Of a DNA stretch of 41,219 bases, positions 19,116 to 27,285 are shown piece by piece. This stretch comes from an uncultured Pseudomonadales bacterium. Its GTDB lineage: Bacteria; Pseudomonadota; Gammaproteobacteria; Pseudomonadales; Porticoccaceae. Both the position numbers and the translations under genes were made by a program. Position 1 is the first letter of the stretch, and each line of letters begins with the position of its first letter. The DNA is taken from positions 1 through 41,219 of the forward strand of contig CALSSA010000014.1 in NCBI GenBank assembly GCA_943788875.1. The letters are read 5' to 3'. The notes beneath the pieces were generated by a model, which saw nothing but the letters and a program-made list of their open reading frames with translations, was not told the origin of the DNA and searched no databases.

Positions 19116-19147
19116 TTGCTACTCAGGATTCATTGATAAATAGAGAG

Positions 19148-20158
19148 ATGACTAAAGAGATGAACAGACAAATGCTTCTTGTCGACGGGCTGCAATATGT
19201 TAATTGGAACCGCGACTTATTTGAAAAGGCCCAGCGCAGTGGTTTGAGTGCGATCCATGTGACTATTGCCTACTGGGAGAATATTCGCGAGACATTGGAG
19301 AACATCGGCAACTGGAACCGACATTTTATTAACCATGCCGACCTGATTATGCCGATTCATCAGGCTGCGGATATTCTTGAAGCCAAGCGTCTTGGTAAAG
19401 TAGGTATTATCTTTGGCTTCCAGAACTGCTCGCCCATCGAAGACGATGTGAAAATGGTCCAGATTTTGAAGCGACTGGGTGTGCAGATTATGCAGCTCAG
19501 CTACAACAATCAAAGCCTGCTGGCCACCGGCTGTTATGAAGAGCAGGATGGCGGTATAACCAGATTTGGCCGCGAAGTGATCAAAGAGATGAACCGTGTG
19601 GGCATGATTATCGATATGTCCCACAGTGCCGAGAAGTCGACTCTGGAAGCCATAGAGATTTCCGAACGACCGATTGCCATCACCCATGCCAATCCAAGCT
19701 TTTTTCACCCGGCACTGCGCAATAAATCCGATACAGTACTGCGAGCCATTGGCGAGTCAGAGGGTATGCTGGGTTTTAGTATGTATCCCTTTCACCTTAA
19801 AAATGGCTCTGATTGCACCTTGCCCGAGTTCTGTCAGATGATTGCCCAAACTGCTGAGATGATTGGCGTAGGTCGCATCGGTATTGGTTCTGATCTCTGT
19901 GAAAACTGGGACTACTCAGTATTGGAATGGATGCGCAGTGGACGCTGGACCATTGGCATTGATCATGGCGAAGGCTCGGCGGCCAATCCTTCATGGCCTC
20001 GTCAACCAAACTGGTTTGCTGGTTCAAGAGATATGCTAACAGTGGCGCAGGGCCTTGAAGATGTGGGCTTTACCAATGAGGATATCGAAAAAATCATGGG
20101 TCAAAACTGGCTGTCATTCTTTGATAAATCCTTTCAGGCTGCATCTGCAATCTGCTGA
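19148..20158 (+). CDS. M19 (renal dipeptidase) family protein with altered metal site
   Basis: 336 residues from the ATG at 19148 (a TTG at 19133 and an ATG at 19160 are also in frame). The fold signatures are MNRVGMIIDMSHS and PIAITHANPSF, with His159 and His180, then LRNKSD (Arg191) and GIGSDL (Asp249). However, the N-terminal His-x-Asp zinc motif of true M19 peptidases (DGHND) reads DGLQY (13-17), and the bridging Glu (GVEG) reads FGFQNC, with Gln92. Three of the five usual zinc ligands are therefore gone. From memory the same IDGL...WNR and FGFQN features occur in the M19-like protein next to the dimethylglycine demethylase genes of Pseudomonas, so a role in betaine or N-methyl amino acid breakdown is plausible; simple dipeptidase activity is not. 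Confidence 0.83.
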   Translation: MTKEMNRQMLLVDGLQYVNWNRDLFEKAQRSGLSAIHVTIAYWENIRETLENIGNWNRHFINHADLIMPIHQAADILEAKRLGKVGIIFGFQNCSPIEDDVKMVQILKRLGVQIMQLSYNNQSLLATGCYEEQDGGITRFGREVIKEMNRVGMIIDMSHSAEKSTLEAIEISERPIAITHANPSFFHPALRNKSDTVLRAIGESEGMLGFSMYPFHLKNGSDCTLPEFCQMIAQTAEMIGVGRIGIGSDLCENWDYSVLEWMRSGRWTIGIDHGEGSAANPSWPRQPNWFAGSRDMLTVAQGLEDVGFTNEDIEKIMGQNWLSFFDKSFQAASAIC

Positions 20159-20335
20159 GATATTGTTCTAAAAGTCTTTTCTCTAGGCGGCTTGTGGAGC
20201 GGCAAAAAATGAGTGTCGCAACTGTGTTTTCAACGTCGTTTTCAATTAAGTCAGGCTAAAGCACTAGGCCTACAATAGCCCAAAAATCAGTCTCATTTCG
20301 GGGCTGAAAATCGTCATGATTTATAGGAATTGCCT

Positions 20336-22105
20336 GTGCATTCAGGGTACCGATCAACTGCCAAGCATAGCCTCAGCCAAAGCGCTGGGTTGCCCCTGCG
20401 CCCTGCAAATCAGGTTATGCAGTTGAATCGTCTGGGCAGTTTTCATCAGTCTCGTCTCAGCTTTATGCGTACATTGGTACGCCGCATGGTGCAGGAAAAC
20501 TGGCAGATCAAAAGTACGGTATTTGATCTGGATAAAGAGGGTTATGGCACAGCTGTCTACGAGGTTAATGCCAGATATGGCACCTATAGCTATGTGTTGT
20601 TTTCCCATTATCTAGACCCACAGAATCGCAATGATCGTGTAATCGCTGATCAATGGGATCTGACCATGGCACTCTGTGAAGGCACAGTAGATACCGAGCA
20701 ACTTGAGTTTCTACGCAGCAATGTACCTAAGCAGGAAGCAGGGCGGGTTGATTCTCGGGTGTTTGTATTATCCCGGGGCAACCGCAGTGGACGTACTTTT
20801 GACTATGTGGTGGATGAACTTGCCATGGGCCGACAGCCTGACATAGATGTGATAGCCGAAGTGGGTTATCTGTATCGAACTACAGCTGCCTACGGCAGTG
20901 GCAAGCTGGGCATGGCCGACTGGGAAAAAGTTCGCACCAAACACCGTGATTTTGCCCGTCCCTTCGCCGCAGAAATGTTTACCTGTTTTATGCTGCGCCA
21001 TTTTAGCCTTCAGCATGCTGACTATATCGCCGCCCAGCGCGCACCAAAAACCGCAGTAAAACTGGATGATGATATCAAGCGCTACTTTGGTATTGGTAAC
21101 TCTACCGGTCTGGGTATGGCACCATTTTTAATTAATCATCCGCTGCTGATCAATCAGTGGATCGAGCAGCGTGAAACCGCATTGGCTAGAGCTGTTGCGG
21201 CTGGCGAAAATGGCATAGATGTATCTACCTTAGATAAGTTCGCCACTGCCACCGCCAGAGTGATTCAACATCTGGGCGAGATCAGCACAGGTGATTCCCA
21301 GCAAAGCGCCTCCAATGTTGTGGTTCGCGAAGAGTTGCAGGACCTTGCCCAATGGTTGTCTGCTGAAAGCGAAAATATAATTGCCAGCCATTACAGCTGG
21401 GCAGAATTAGCGCAGCATGCAGAGTACTACTGGCATATTGAAACCCAAGAACTGATTAATAGTATGTTGATTGAACTCTACCCTGAACTAGTCGATGAGC
21501 TTGAAGAGATGATGGCTGTCGAAGAGGACCAACATCTGGTGCCACAGATGTCTCTGAATGACTTAAAGGCCCTTATAGAAGATAAATATGATTGGGCCCT
21601 GGCTATCGATTTTTCCCAGACTGAATCCCAGGGGTCATTCTGGTATCGCTCGGAAGAAAAGATGGAGCCGCGGCTCGGCCAGACCCATATCGACATGGGT
21701 ATGGAAAAGCAAATGCCACTGGCAATCGGGCGTATGGTGCGTGAGTGTTATAACGAAATTTGCATTTTTATGGCAGAGTTTCCACAGCAGGATGTCGCAC
21801 ATTTTATTCTCCAGCGACCTAATTTCAGCGGTGCTATCTGTCGTATTCAAACCATGGCCCGCAGTCAATATGGCGATATTCGCGAGAACCTGGTGCACAG
21901 TGACGTACTGCCAATTCACCTGCTGCGCTGCAAGCTGTCGTTCTTTGGTGTTAGCAAGTTTGATCCGCGCTCGCGCCTGTGGGTTCGCAATACTATGTTC
22001 CAGGGCGCACCGCTGATCAGCGACTTCGGCAAGCCGTTCTTTGATGACTGGCAGTTCCCCATTAAACCCGTGCTATCCAGTACCTCAGACCCTAGCGTCG
22101 GCTAA
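20336..22105 (+). CDS. Large conserved-looking protein of unknown function
   Basis: 589 residues from the GTG at 20336 (AGGA 8 bases upstream; a TTG at 20330 is the alternative). I recognise no characterised family. There is no signal peptide or membrane segment, so it is probably cytoplasmic. Visible blocks are SFMRTLVRRMVQENW (about 42-56), NVPKQEAGR (about 129), GYLYRTTAAYGSGKLGMAD (about 177-195), GNSTGLGMAPFLINHPLL (254-271), an acidic helix ELYPELVDELEEMMAVEE, and FSQTESQGSFWYRSEEK. The Gly/Ser-rich GNSTGLG block looks like a ligand or phosphate-binding loop. The DUF3726-like gene starts four bases after its stop, so the two proteins are coupled and may form a complex. From memory, similar proteins lie beside M19 and DUF3726 genes in marine alphaproteobacteria. 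Confidence 0.75.
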   Translation: MHSGYRSTAKHSLSQSAGLPLRPANQVMQLNRLGSFHQSRLSFMRTLVRRMVQENWQIKSTVFDLDKEGYGTAVYEVNARYGTYSYVLFSHYLDPQNRNDRVIADQWDLTMALCEGTVDTEQLEFLRSNVPKQEAGRVDSRVFVLSRGNRSGRTFDYVVDELAMGRQPDIDVIAEVGYLYRTTAAYGSGKLGMADWEKVRTKHRDFARPFAAEMFTCFMLRHFSLQHADYIAAQRAPKTAVKLDDDIKRYFGIGNSTGLGMAPFLINHPLLINQWIEQRETALARAVAAGENGIDVSTLDKFATATARVIQHLGEISTGDSQQSASNVVVREELQDLAQWLSAESENIIASHYSWAELAQHAEYYWHIETQELINSMLIELYPELVDELEEMMAVEEDQHLVPQMSLNDLKALIEDKYDWALAIDFSQTESQGSFWYRSEEKMEPRLGQTHIDMGMEKQMPLAIGRMVRECYNEICIFMAEFPQQDVAHFILQRPNFSGAICRIQTMARSQYGDIRENLVHSDVLPIHLLRCKLSFFGVSKFDPRSRLWVRNTMFQGAPLISDFGKPFFDDWQFPIKPVLSSTSDPSVG

Positions 22106-22109
22106 TATC

Positions 22110-22841
22110 ATGAGAGTCTCACGCAATGAATTGACGGCTTCTCTAAAGAAGGCGTTTGAAGGCTTGGGCTTTTCTGTGGGAGATTATCAGGATGCCGCAG
22201 CTATGGTTATCTGGTCGGAGATCCATGGGTTAAAAGGTTTGCAGCAACTACAGGATGCATTACCTTCCCTTTATAACTGTCTGTGCCTGCACGCAAAATT
22301 GATTAGTAATGATGACAATTATGCTCTGCTCGATGGTCAGAGTAGCTCTATATTGCTCTGTGGCAGCCAGACCGTGAGACTGGCCTGTGCTCTGGCCCGC
22401 CAGCATGGCAGCGCTCAGGTGCAGTTGGATAACTGTCACAACCGCAGGTTTTTAGTCCAGCGTCTGGTCAGCGCCGCACAGTCGGATTCTGCACTGGTGG
22501 CTTATTGGGTTGAGGGAAATAGCGCCTTTAAGCTTAGTATAGAGCCTGGTGCAAAACAGCCGATTTATTCTGCATATGCCTCACCAGGTCTCAGTGCCGA
22601 TCAGTCTCTCATGATTTTTGTCGGCAATGATTTAGCCTCTGTCGAAGAGACGTTTTCTACTGTCATAAAACTGGGCCCAGTAGTTGAAACAATTTCACCT
22701 GACGCCATGATCAATAGCTATAACGATATGTTAGAGCAGGGCATTGAGATTGATGACAACCTGTGGAATGAACTGGATAATCTGGTCGCCCGAGTCTTAG
22801 TGGAATCCACCGAAAGCTCCAGAGCGGGAGCAGGAGACTAA
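22110..22841 (+). CDS. DUF3726-like protein of unknown function
   Basis: 243 residues from the ATG at 22110, four bases after the stop of the preceding gene. The N-terminus (MRVSRNELTASLKKAFEGLG, then GDYQDAAAMVIWSEIHGLKGL) matches my memory of the DUF3726 family, which are roughly 220-residue cytoplasmic proteins without known activity. Other blocks are YALLDGQSSSILLCGSQTVRLA and a Tyr/Asp-rich C-terminus with an AAQSDSALVAYW-like strand. The spacing and strand suggest it works with the ~590-residue protein just upstream. The family name is from recall and should be confirmed by profile search. Confidence 0.6.
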   Translation: MRVSRNELTASLKKAFEGLGFSVGDYQDAAAMVIWSEIHGLKGLQQLQDALPSLYNCLCLHAKLISNDDNYALLDGQSSSILLCGSQTVRLACALARQHGSAQVQLDNCHNRRFLVQRLVSAAQSDSALVAYWVEGNSAFKLSIEPGAKQPIYSAYASPGLSADQSLMIFVGNDLASVEETFSTVIKLGPVVETISPDAMINSYNDMLEQGIEIDDNLWNELDNLVARVLVESTESSRAGAGD

Positions 22842-22914
22842 CCTAATTTCGAAGTGCGATCTTTCTAGTCACTTCCCAGAAACACTTCGGCACGACCGTC
22901 ATCATCGCTCTTTT

Positions 22915-23805
22915 TTAGTCTGCGACTTCGGCTTGATTGATTAACCAGTGCCGAAACTGCTCCACATGGGGTCGCACTGGCTTATTGGATGGAGTCGCCA
23001 AAAAGAATGATTCAGAAGTCCCGGTAGTCTCTGAAAAAGGCGTGATCAGACGACCATTATCCAGCATAGGACCAATAAGGGATGTCCGACTCAAAGCAAC
23101 ACCATGCCCCTGAGCTGCCATCTCCATTGCTGTCATCAATGAATCAAAGTGAATGCCCTGAGAAGCATCAATACTGTGATGACCGAGCTGGTTGAGCCAA
23201 TAGCCCCAGCCTTCCTCATAACCAATCACATGGAGCAAACTGTAATTATCAAGACCCTCTGGATCTGCCGGGGGCAACTGGCCATTCAACAGCACAGGGC
23301 TGCACACTGGAATAAGCTCATCCCAGGTTAAACGATCACTGGTAAACCCAGCCCAAACTCCTTTGCCATAGCGTATTTCAATATCCGCTTCTTTATCTTG
23401 ACCAGCAACCCAGATATTACTAGTAAAGCGCAGATCAATATCCGGAAACTGGGTGCGAAAATCCGCCAATCTAGGTGCCAGCCAAGTATTAAAAAATACC
23501 AGATTAACCCGCAGTGTTAAGGTGTGACTGCGCTCTTTGCCGAATACCTCGTCGGTCACCAAGGCCAGCTTTTCAATTGATTCACGCACGCCGGGAATAT
23601 AGGCTCGCCCTGCGTCAGTAAGCTCTAAGCCTCTGGGCAAGCGAATAAATAATGCGCAGCCCAATGTGGTTTCCAGACCTTTAATTTGCTGGCTTACCGC
23701 AGCTTGAGTCATATGTAATTCCGCTGCTGCCTGCGTAAAGTTGAGGTGGCGGGCAGAGGTTTCAAAAGACCGTAGCCAGTTGAGAGGTGGTAATCTTTTT
23801 TTCAT
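22915..23805 (-). CDS. LysR-family regulator, GcvA-like (possible DddR)
   Basis: About 296 residues from the ATG at 23805 (MKKRLPPLNWLRSFETSARH). An upstream start at 23847 would overlap the IclR gene by 17 bases. The GcvA/AmpR-like signature PPLNWLRSFETSARHLNFT is followed by the helix-turn-helix AAAELHMTQAAVSQQIKGLE and a LysR effector domain. It is the last gene of the dddT-dddB-dddC-IclR-LysR strand. In Marinomonas the DMSP regulator DddR is a LysR protein encoded with dddTBC, so this is a candidate DddR; the IclR protein next to it is the rival. Confidence 0.87.
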   Translation of the reverse strand: MKKRLPPLNWLRSFETSARHLNFTQAAAELHMTQAAVSQQIKGLETTLGCALFIRLPRGLELTDAGRAYIPGVRESIEKLALVTDEVFGKERSHTLTLRVNLVFFNTWLAPRLADFRTQFPDIDLRFTSNIWVAGQDKEADIEIRYGKGVWAGFTSDRLTWDELIPVCSPVLLNGQLPPADPEGLDNYSLLHVIGYEEGWGYWLNQLGHHSIDASQGIHFDSLMTAMEMAAQGHGVALSRTSLIGPMLDNGRLITPFSETTGTSESFFLATPSNKPVRPHVEQFRHWLINQAEVAD

Positions 23806-23830
23806 GATTTTCTTCAGCCGAACCGGTTCG

Positions 23831-24595
23831 TTATTCTGGATTATCAATCAGCTGGCCGAGATTCTGTGCCGCTTTTTGCAACACAGGAGCATAACTGATC
23901 AACTCTTCCAGACTTTTTCGCATCACTGGTGCATGGGTAAAAAGGCAGGCGCAGAGCTTGCCACTGTTGTCTGTTATCGGCACCGCACAAGCCACCATAC
24001 CATCGACAAACTCTTCATTGTCTGTGCCCAGGCGACTTGTTTTTATCCGTTGCAACTCAGTTTCTAAGATATCAGTATCAACGATGGTATTGCGCGTGTA
24101 CTGCATCAGGGGAAGTCGGCTAATGATGCTATGGCGCCTCTCCTTGGATAGAGAGCTGAGATAGAGCTTGCCACTGGCAGTGCACCAACTCGGCGTGTGA
24201 CTGCCCACTTGCAGATGGATCTGCAGTGGCCAGTCAGATTGCACGCGATCGTAATAGCGCATCTCAATACCATTGGGCACAGCAATACCACAGGTCTCAC
24301 CAATCTCCTCAGTCAGCTGCTGCAAGATGGCCCGGCGCAATGCGCTAAAGCGTTCCGTATGCAGCACACCCCAGGCAATGCTGTGCATTTTAGCGCTGGG
24401 AATAATTAGCCCGCGCAGATTAGTCTGCACAAAGCCATCGGCCTCCAGCTGATTTAGCAGGCGATGAATACTGGGTTTGGGAATATCCAGCTGACAGGCC
24501 AGATCAGCTGGCGACATTGGTCGCTCAGCTTTGGCAACTGCCTCGACAATCTGCATCACCCGGCTCACCGCCGAGCCTTTTTCCCTAGTCGTCAT
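23831..24595 (-). CDS. IclR-family transcriptional regulator
   Basis: 254 residues. The N-terminal winged helix (about 8-70) is SAVSRVMQIVEAVAKAERPMSPADLA, followed by LDIPKPSIHRLLNQLEADGFV. The C-terminal GAF-like effector domain (about 85-250) includes ETCGIAVPNG, YYDRVQSDWPLQIHLQVG and PSWCTASGKLYL. It starts 9 bases after the dddC stop and so is part of the DMSP-catabolic operon. It probably senses DMSP, acrylate or a 3-hydroxypropionate-type intermediate (inference). The AT-rich dyads between dddT and dddD are possible targets. Confidence 0.9.
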   Translation of the reverse strand: MTTREKGSAVSRVMQIVEAVAKAERPMSPADLACQLDIPKPSIHRLLNQLEADGFVQTNLRGLIIPSAKMHSIAWGVLHTERFSALRRAILQQLTEEIGETCGIAVPNGIEMRYYDRVQSDWPLQIHLQVGSHTPSWCTASGKLYLSSLSKERRHSIISRLPLMQYTRNTIVDTDILETELQRIKTSRLGTDNEEFVDGMVACAVPITDNSGKLCACLFTHAPVMRKSLEELISYAPVLQKAAQNLGQLIDNPE

Positions 24596-24604
24596 AACCT
24601 AAAC

Positions 24605-26101
24605 TTAGCTCATGGTTGGCATAGAGAACTGCGCACCTTCACGCACGCCCGCCGAAGGCCAGCGCTGGGTGATGGTTTTGCGCTTGCTATAGAAACGCAC
24701 AGCATCTGGGCCATAGGCATGCAGATCACCGAATAACGAGCGCTTCCAGCCACCAAAGCTGTGGTAGGCCACAGGCACTGGTAGAGGGATATTAATGCCC
24801 ACCATGCCCACTTGAATATGGTCTGAGAAGTAGCGCGCTGCTTCACCGTCGCGGGTGAAGATACAGGTGCCATTGCCGTACTCATGATCATCAATTAGAT
24901 CCATCGCCGCCTGCATGGTATCCACTCGCACTACCTGCAATACCGGGCCAAAGATTTCCGCATTGTAGCTATCCATATCCGGGGTCACGCGGTCGATCAA
25001 TGTGCCGCCCACATAGAAACCATTTTCATAGCCGGCAATGCTGGGGTTGCGGCCATCGACCACAATATCAGCACCCTGCTGTTCGGCACTGTCTATATGG
25101 CCAAATACTTTCTGCTGATGCTGCTGGGTAATTACCGGGCCAAAGTCATTATCTGCGTCATGGCAGGGGCCAATTTTCAGAGTTTTCATGGCCTCCTGCA
25201 TTTTACTCACCAGCGCATCTGCCGCGGCATCGCCAACAGCTACCGCAACTGACAGGGCCATACAGCGCTCGCCAGAGGAGCCAAAGGCGGCGCCTAATAG
25301 CTGGGCTACTGCGTTATCCATATCAGCATCCGGCATCACAATAGCGTGGTTTTTGGCACCACCCAGCGCCTGACAGCGCTTGCCATTGGCATTGGCGGTG
25401 CTGTAGATATATTCCGCTATAGGCGTGGAGCCTACAAAGCTTACGGCTTTAATGCGCTCATCATGCAGCAATGTATCAACCGCTTCTTTATCGCCATTGA
25501 CCACATTCATTACGCCATCGGGCAGGCCTGCTTCTTTAAGCAGCTCAGCAATAAACAGCGTAGAGGTGGGATCACGCTCTGAGGGTTTGAGAATAAAACA
25601 GTTGCCGCAGACAATGGCCATAGGGTACATCCACAGTGGAACCATGGCTGGGAAGTTAAATGGCGTAATGCCGGCCACAACGCCCAGAGGTTGAAACTCA
25701 CTCCATGAATCAATATTAGGTGCCACATTTTTGCTGTGCTCGCCTTTTAACAGTTCCGGGGCACAGCAGGCATATTCCACATTCTCAATACCGCGCTGCA
25801 ACTCACCAGCGGCATCGTGACTGATCTTGCCATGCTCTTCGCCGATTAAGGCACAGATTTTATCGGCATTTTGTTCCAGCAAATCTTTAAATTTAAACAT
25901 CACTCGGGCGCGCTTAATCGCGGGCGTATTGCGCCATTCTGGATAAGCAGCCTGGGCGGCTGCGATGGCCTCTTGCACAGTGGCCTGAGAGGCCAGAGCA
26001 ACCTGCTTGCTGACCTCGCCGGTGGATGGGTTATAGACATTCTGAGTGCGTGCGCTCTCGGTAGTTATCTGGCCGTTAATTAAATGTCCTACTACTGTCA
26101 T
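24605..26101 (-). CDS. dddC: CoA-acylating (methyl)malonate-semialdehyde dehydrogenase, DddC
   Basis: 498 residues of the MmsA group, converting malonate semialdehyde to acetyl-CoA in the DMSP pathway. Catalytic Cys280 is in GSSGERCMALSV. In place of the usual general-base Glu the protein has QALGGAKNH (245-252), a feature of CoA-dependent MmsA enzymes. The cofactor segments are GITPFNFPAMVP (144-155) and LKPSERDP. The C-terminus has FGGWKRSLFGD. It is the third gene of dddT-dddB-dddC, with the IclR gene 9 bases after and dddB 24 bases before. In the myo-inositol or valine pathway the same enzyme is MmsA/IolA; the context decides for dddC here. Confidence 0.9.
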   Translation of the reverse strand: MTVVGHLINGQITTESARTQNVYNPSTGEVSKQVALASQATVQEAIAAAQAAYPEWRNTPAIKRARVMFKFKDLLEQNADKICALIGEEHGKISHDAAGELQRGIENVEYACCAPELLKGEHSKNVAPNIDSWSEFQPLGVVAGITPFNFPAMVPLWMYPMAIVCGNCFILKPSERDPTSTLFIAELLKEAGLPDGVMNVVNGDKEAVDTLLHDERIKAVSFVGSTPIAEYIYSTANANGKRCQALGGAKNHAIVMPDADMDNAVAQLLGAAFGSSGERCMALSVAVAVGDAAADALVSKMQEAMKTLKIGPCHDADNDFGPVITQQHQQKVFGHIDSAEQQGADIVVDGRNPSIAGYENGFYVGGTLIDRVTPDMDSYNAEIFGPVLQVVRVDTMQAAMDLIDDHEYGNGTCIFTRDGEAARYFSDHIQVGMVGINIPLPVPVAYHSFGGWKRSLFGDLHAYGPDAVRFYSKRKTITQRWPSAGVREGAQFSMPTMS

Positions 26102-26125
26102 TGTCCTGTCCTCAAAAAAGTTGTG

Positions 26126-27283
26126 TTACCAGAGCTTGGAATAAATTTCGATAATCTCATCGCTGCTAGGTACTCGTGGATTATTTCCCGGTGACCCAGA
26201 AGCCAGTGCCTGCTCCGCCATCACCTGAAGGTTATTAAAAAAGTGCTCGCGATCAATACCAAACTGCTCGGGAGTAGGCACCTGTAGTTCTATATTGATA
26301 GCATAGAGCTCGGCCATTAATTTACTGTTAGCGGCCTCGTCACTGTCATCCTCATTGGCTATACCCATTGCGCGGGCACAGTCCGCATAGCGCTCCGGCG
26401 CAGCGGGAATACTGTACTCAGTCACCATTGGCAACAGCATCGCATTGGAGAGACCATGGGGCACATGGTAGAAGGCACCAATAGGCCGCGACATACCATG
26501 TACCAGCGCCACAGAGGCGTTGGAGAAGGCGATACCGGCGAGGGTGGCGCCAAGCATCATTTCTTCCCGAGCTTCTTGGTCACTGCCATCATGGAAGACT
26601 TTGCGCAGATTGGGTGCCAGCAATTTCATGGCTGCTATAGCCTGGCTGTCGCTATACAGGCTGGCCTTTTTGCTGACATAGGCTTCCATGGCGTGGGTCA
26701 GGGCATCAATGCCTGTGTCTGCCGTGGTTCTGGCGGGCAGGCTTAATGTCAGGCTGTAATCCACCAGGGCTGCCGTGGGCATAAAACCAATACCGACGCA
26801 GAGCATTTTCTCGTCGTTGGTTTCATCGGTAATAATAGTGACCTTGGTGCATTCGGACCCAGTGCCTGCAGTGGTTGGAATAGCAATAATCGGCAGTCCC
26901 GGCTCATTGACTACTCGAGGAAATTTATAGTCGCGCATGACGCCACCGTACTTGCCCAGAATAGCAATGGCCTTAGCGCTGTCGATGGGGCTGCCACCAC
27001 CAATGGCGATAATGCTGTCGTAGTTGCCTTGGCGAACTCTGTCCACGCCGGCCTGAATTGAACTGACTGTTGGCTCCGGCACTGTGTCGGCAAATATATC
27101 TGATTTAATGGAACAGCCCTGAAGGCTTTCTTGTAGAAGGCTGACATAGCCCAGTTGCACCATCATGGTATCGGTGACAATCAATGGTCGCTCACAGCCG
27201 AGACTATTGAGAATATTGCCAGCTTCTGAACTGGCACCGGCACCCACTTGTAGGATGCGCGGCAGAATTATTTGCGTAGACAT
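26126..27283 (-). CDS. dddB: Iron-containing alcohol dehydrogenase, DddB
   Basis: 385 residues of the type III (Fe-ADH) family; oxidises 3-hydroxypropionate to malonate semialdehyde in the DMSP pathway. The NAD-binding motif is GGGSPIDSAKA (95-105). Metal ligands Asp193, His197 (DALTHAMEAY), His262 (VHGMSRPIGAF) and His276 (YHVPHGLSNAM) are all present. Length is normal. It starts two bases after the dddT stop with a strong GGAGGG ribosome site and is followed by dddC. The assignment as dddB rather than a generic alcohol dehydrogenase rests on this gene order and the divergent dddD. Confidence 0.9.
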   Translation of the reverse strand: MSTQIILPRILQVGAGASSEAGNILNSLGCERPLIVTDTMMVQLGYVSLLQESLQGCSIKSDIFADTVPEPTVSSIQAGVDRVRQGNYDSIIAIGGGSPIDSAKAIAILGKYGGVMRDYKFPRVVNEPGLPIIAIPTTAGTGSECTKVTIITDETNDEKMLCVGIGFMPTAALVDYSLTLSLPARTTADTGIDALTHAMEAYVSKKASLYSDSQAIAAMKLLAPNLRKVFHDGSDQEAREEMMLGATLAGIAFSNASVALVHGMSRPIGAFYHVPHGLSNAMLLPMVTEYSIPAAPERYADCARAMGIANEDDSDEAANSKLMAELYAINIELQVPTPEQFGIDREHFFNNLQVMAEQALASGSPGNNPRVPSSDEIIEIYSKLW

Positions 27284-27285
27284 AA

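Noticed and set aside
22842..22914. Terminator between the DUF3726-like and LysR genes
   Set aside because: Only a loose CGAAGTG/CACTTCG pairing with a long loop is present and no proper T-tract follows the stem.
24605..26101. Valine or myo-inositol degradation as the role of the MmsA-type dehydrogenase
   Set aside because: No valine or inositol genes are nearby; the dddT-dddB order and divergent dddD fit DMSP breakdown.
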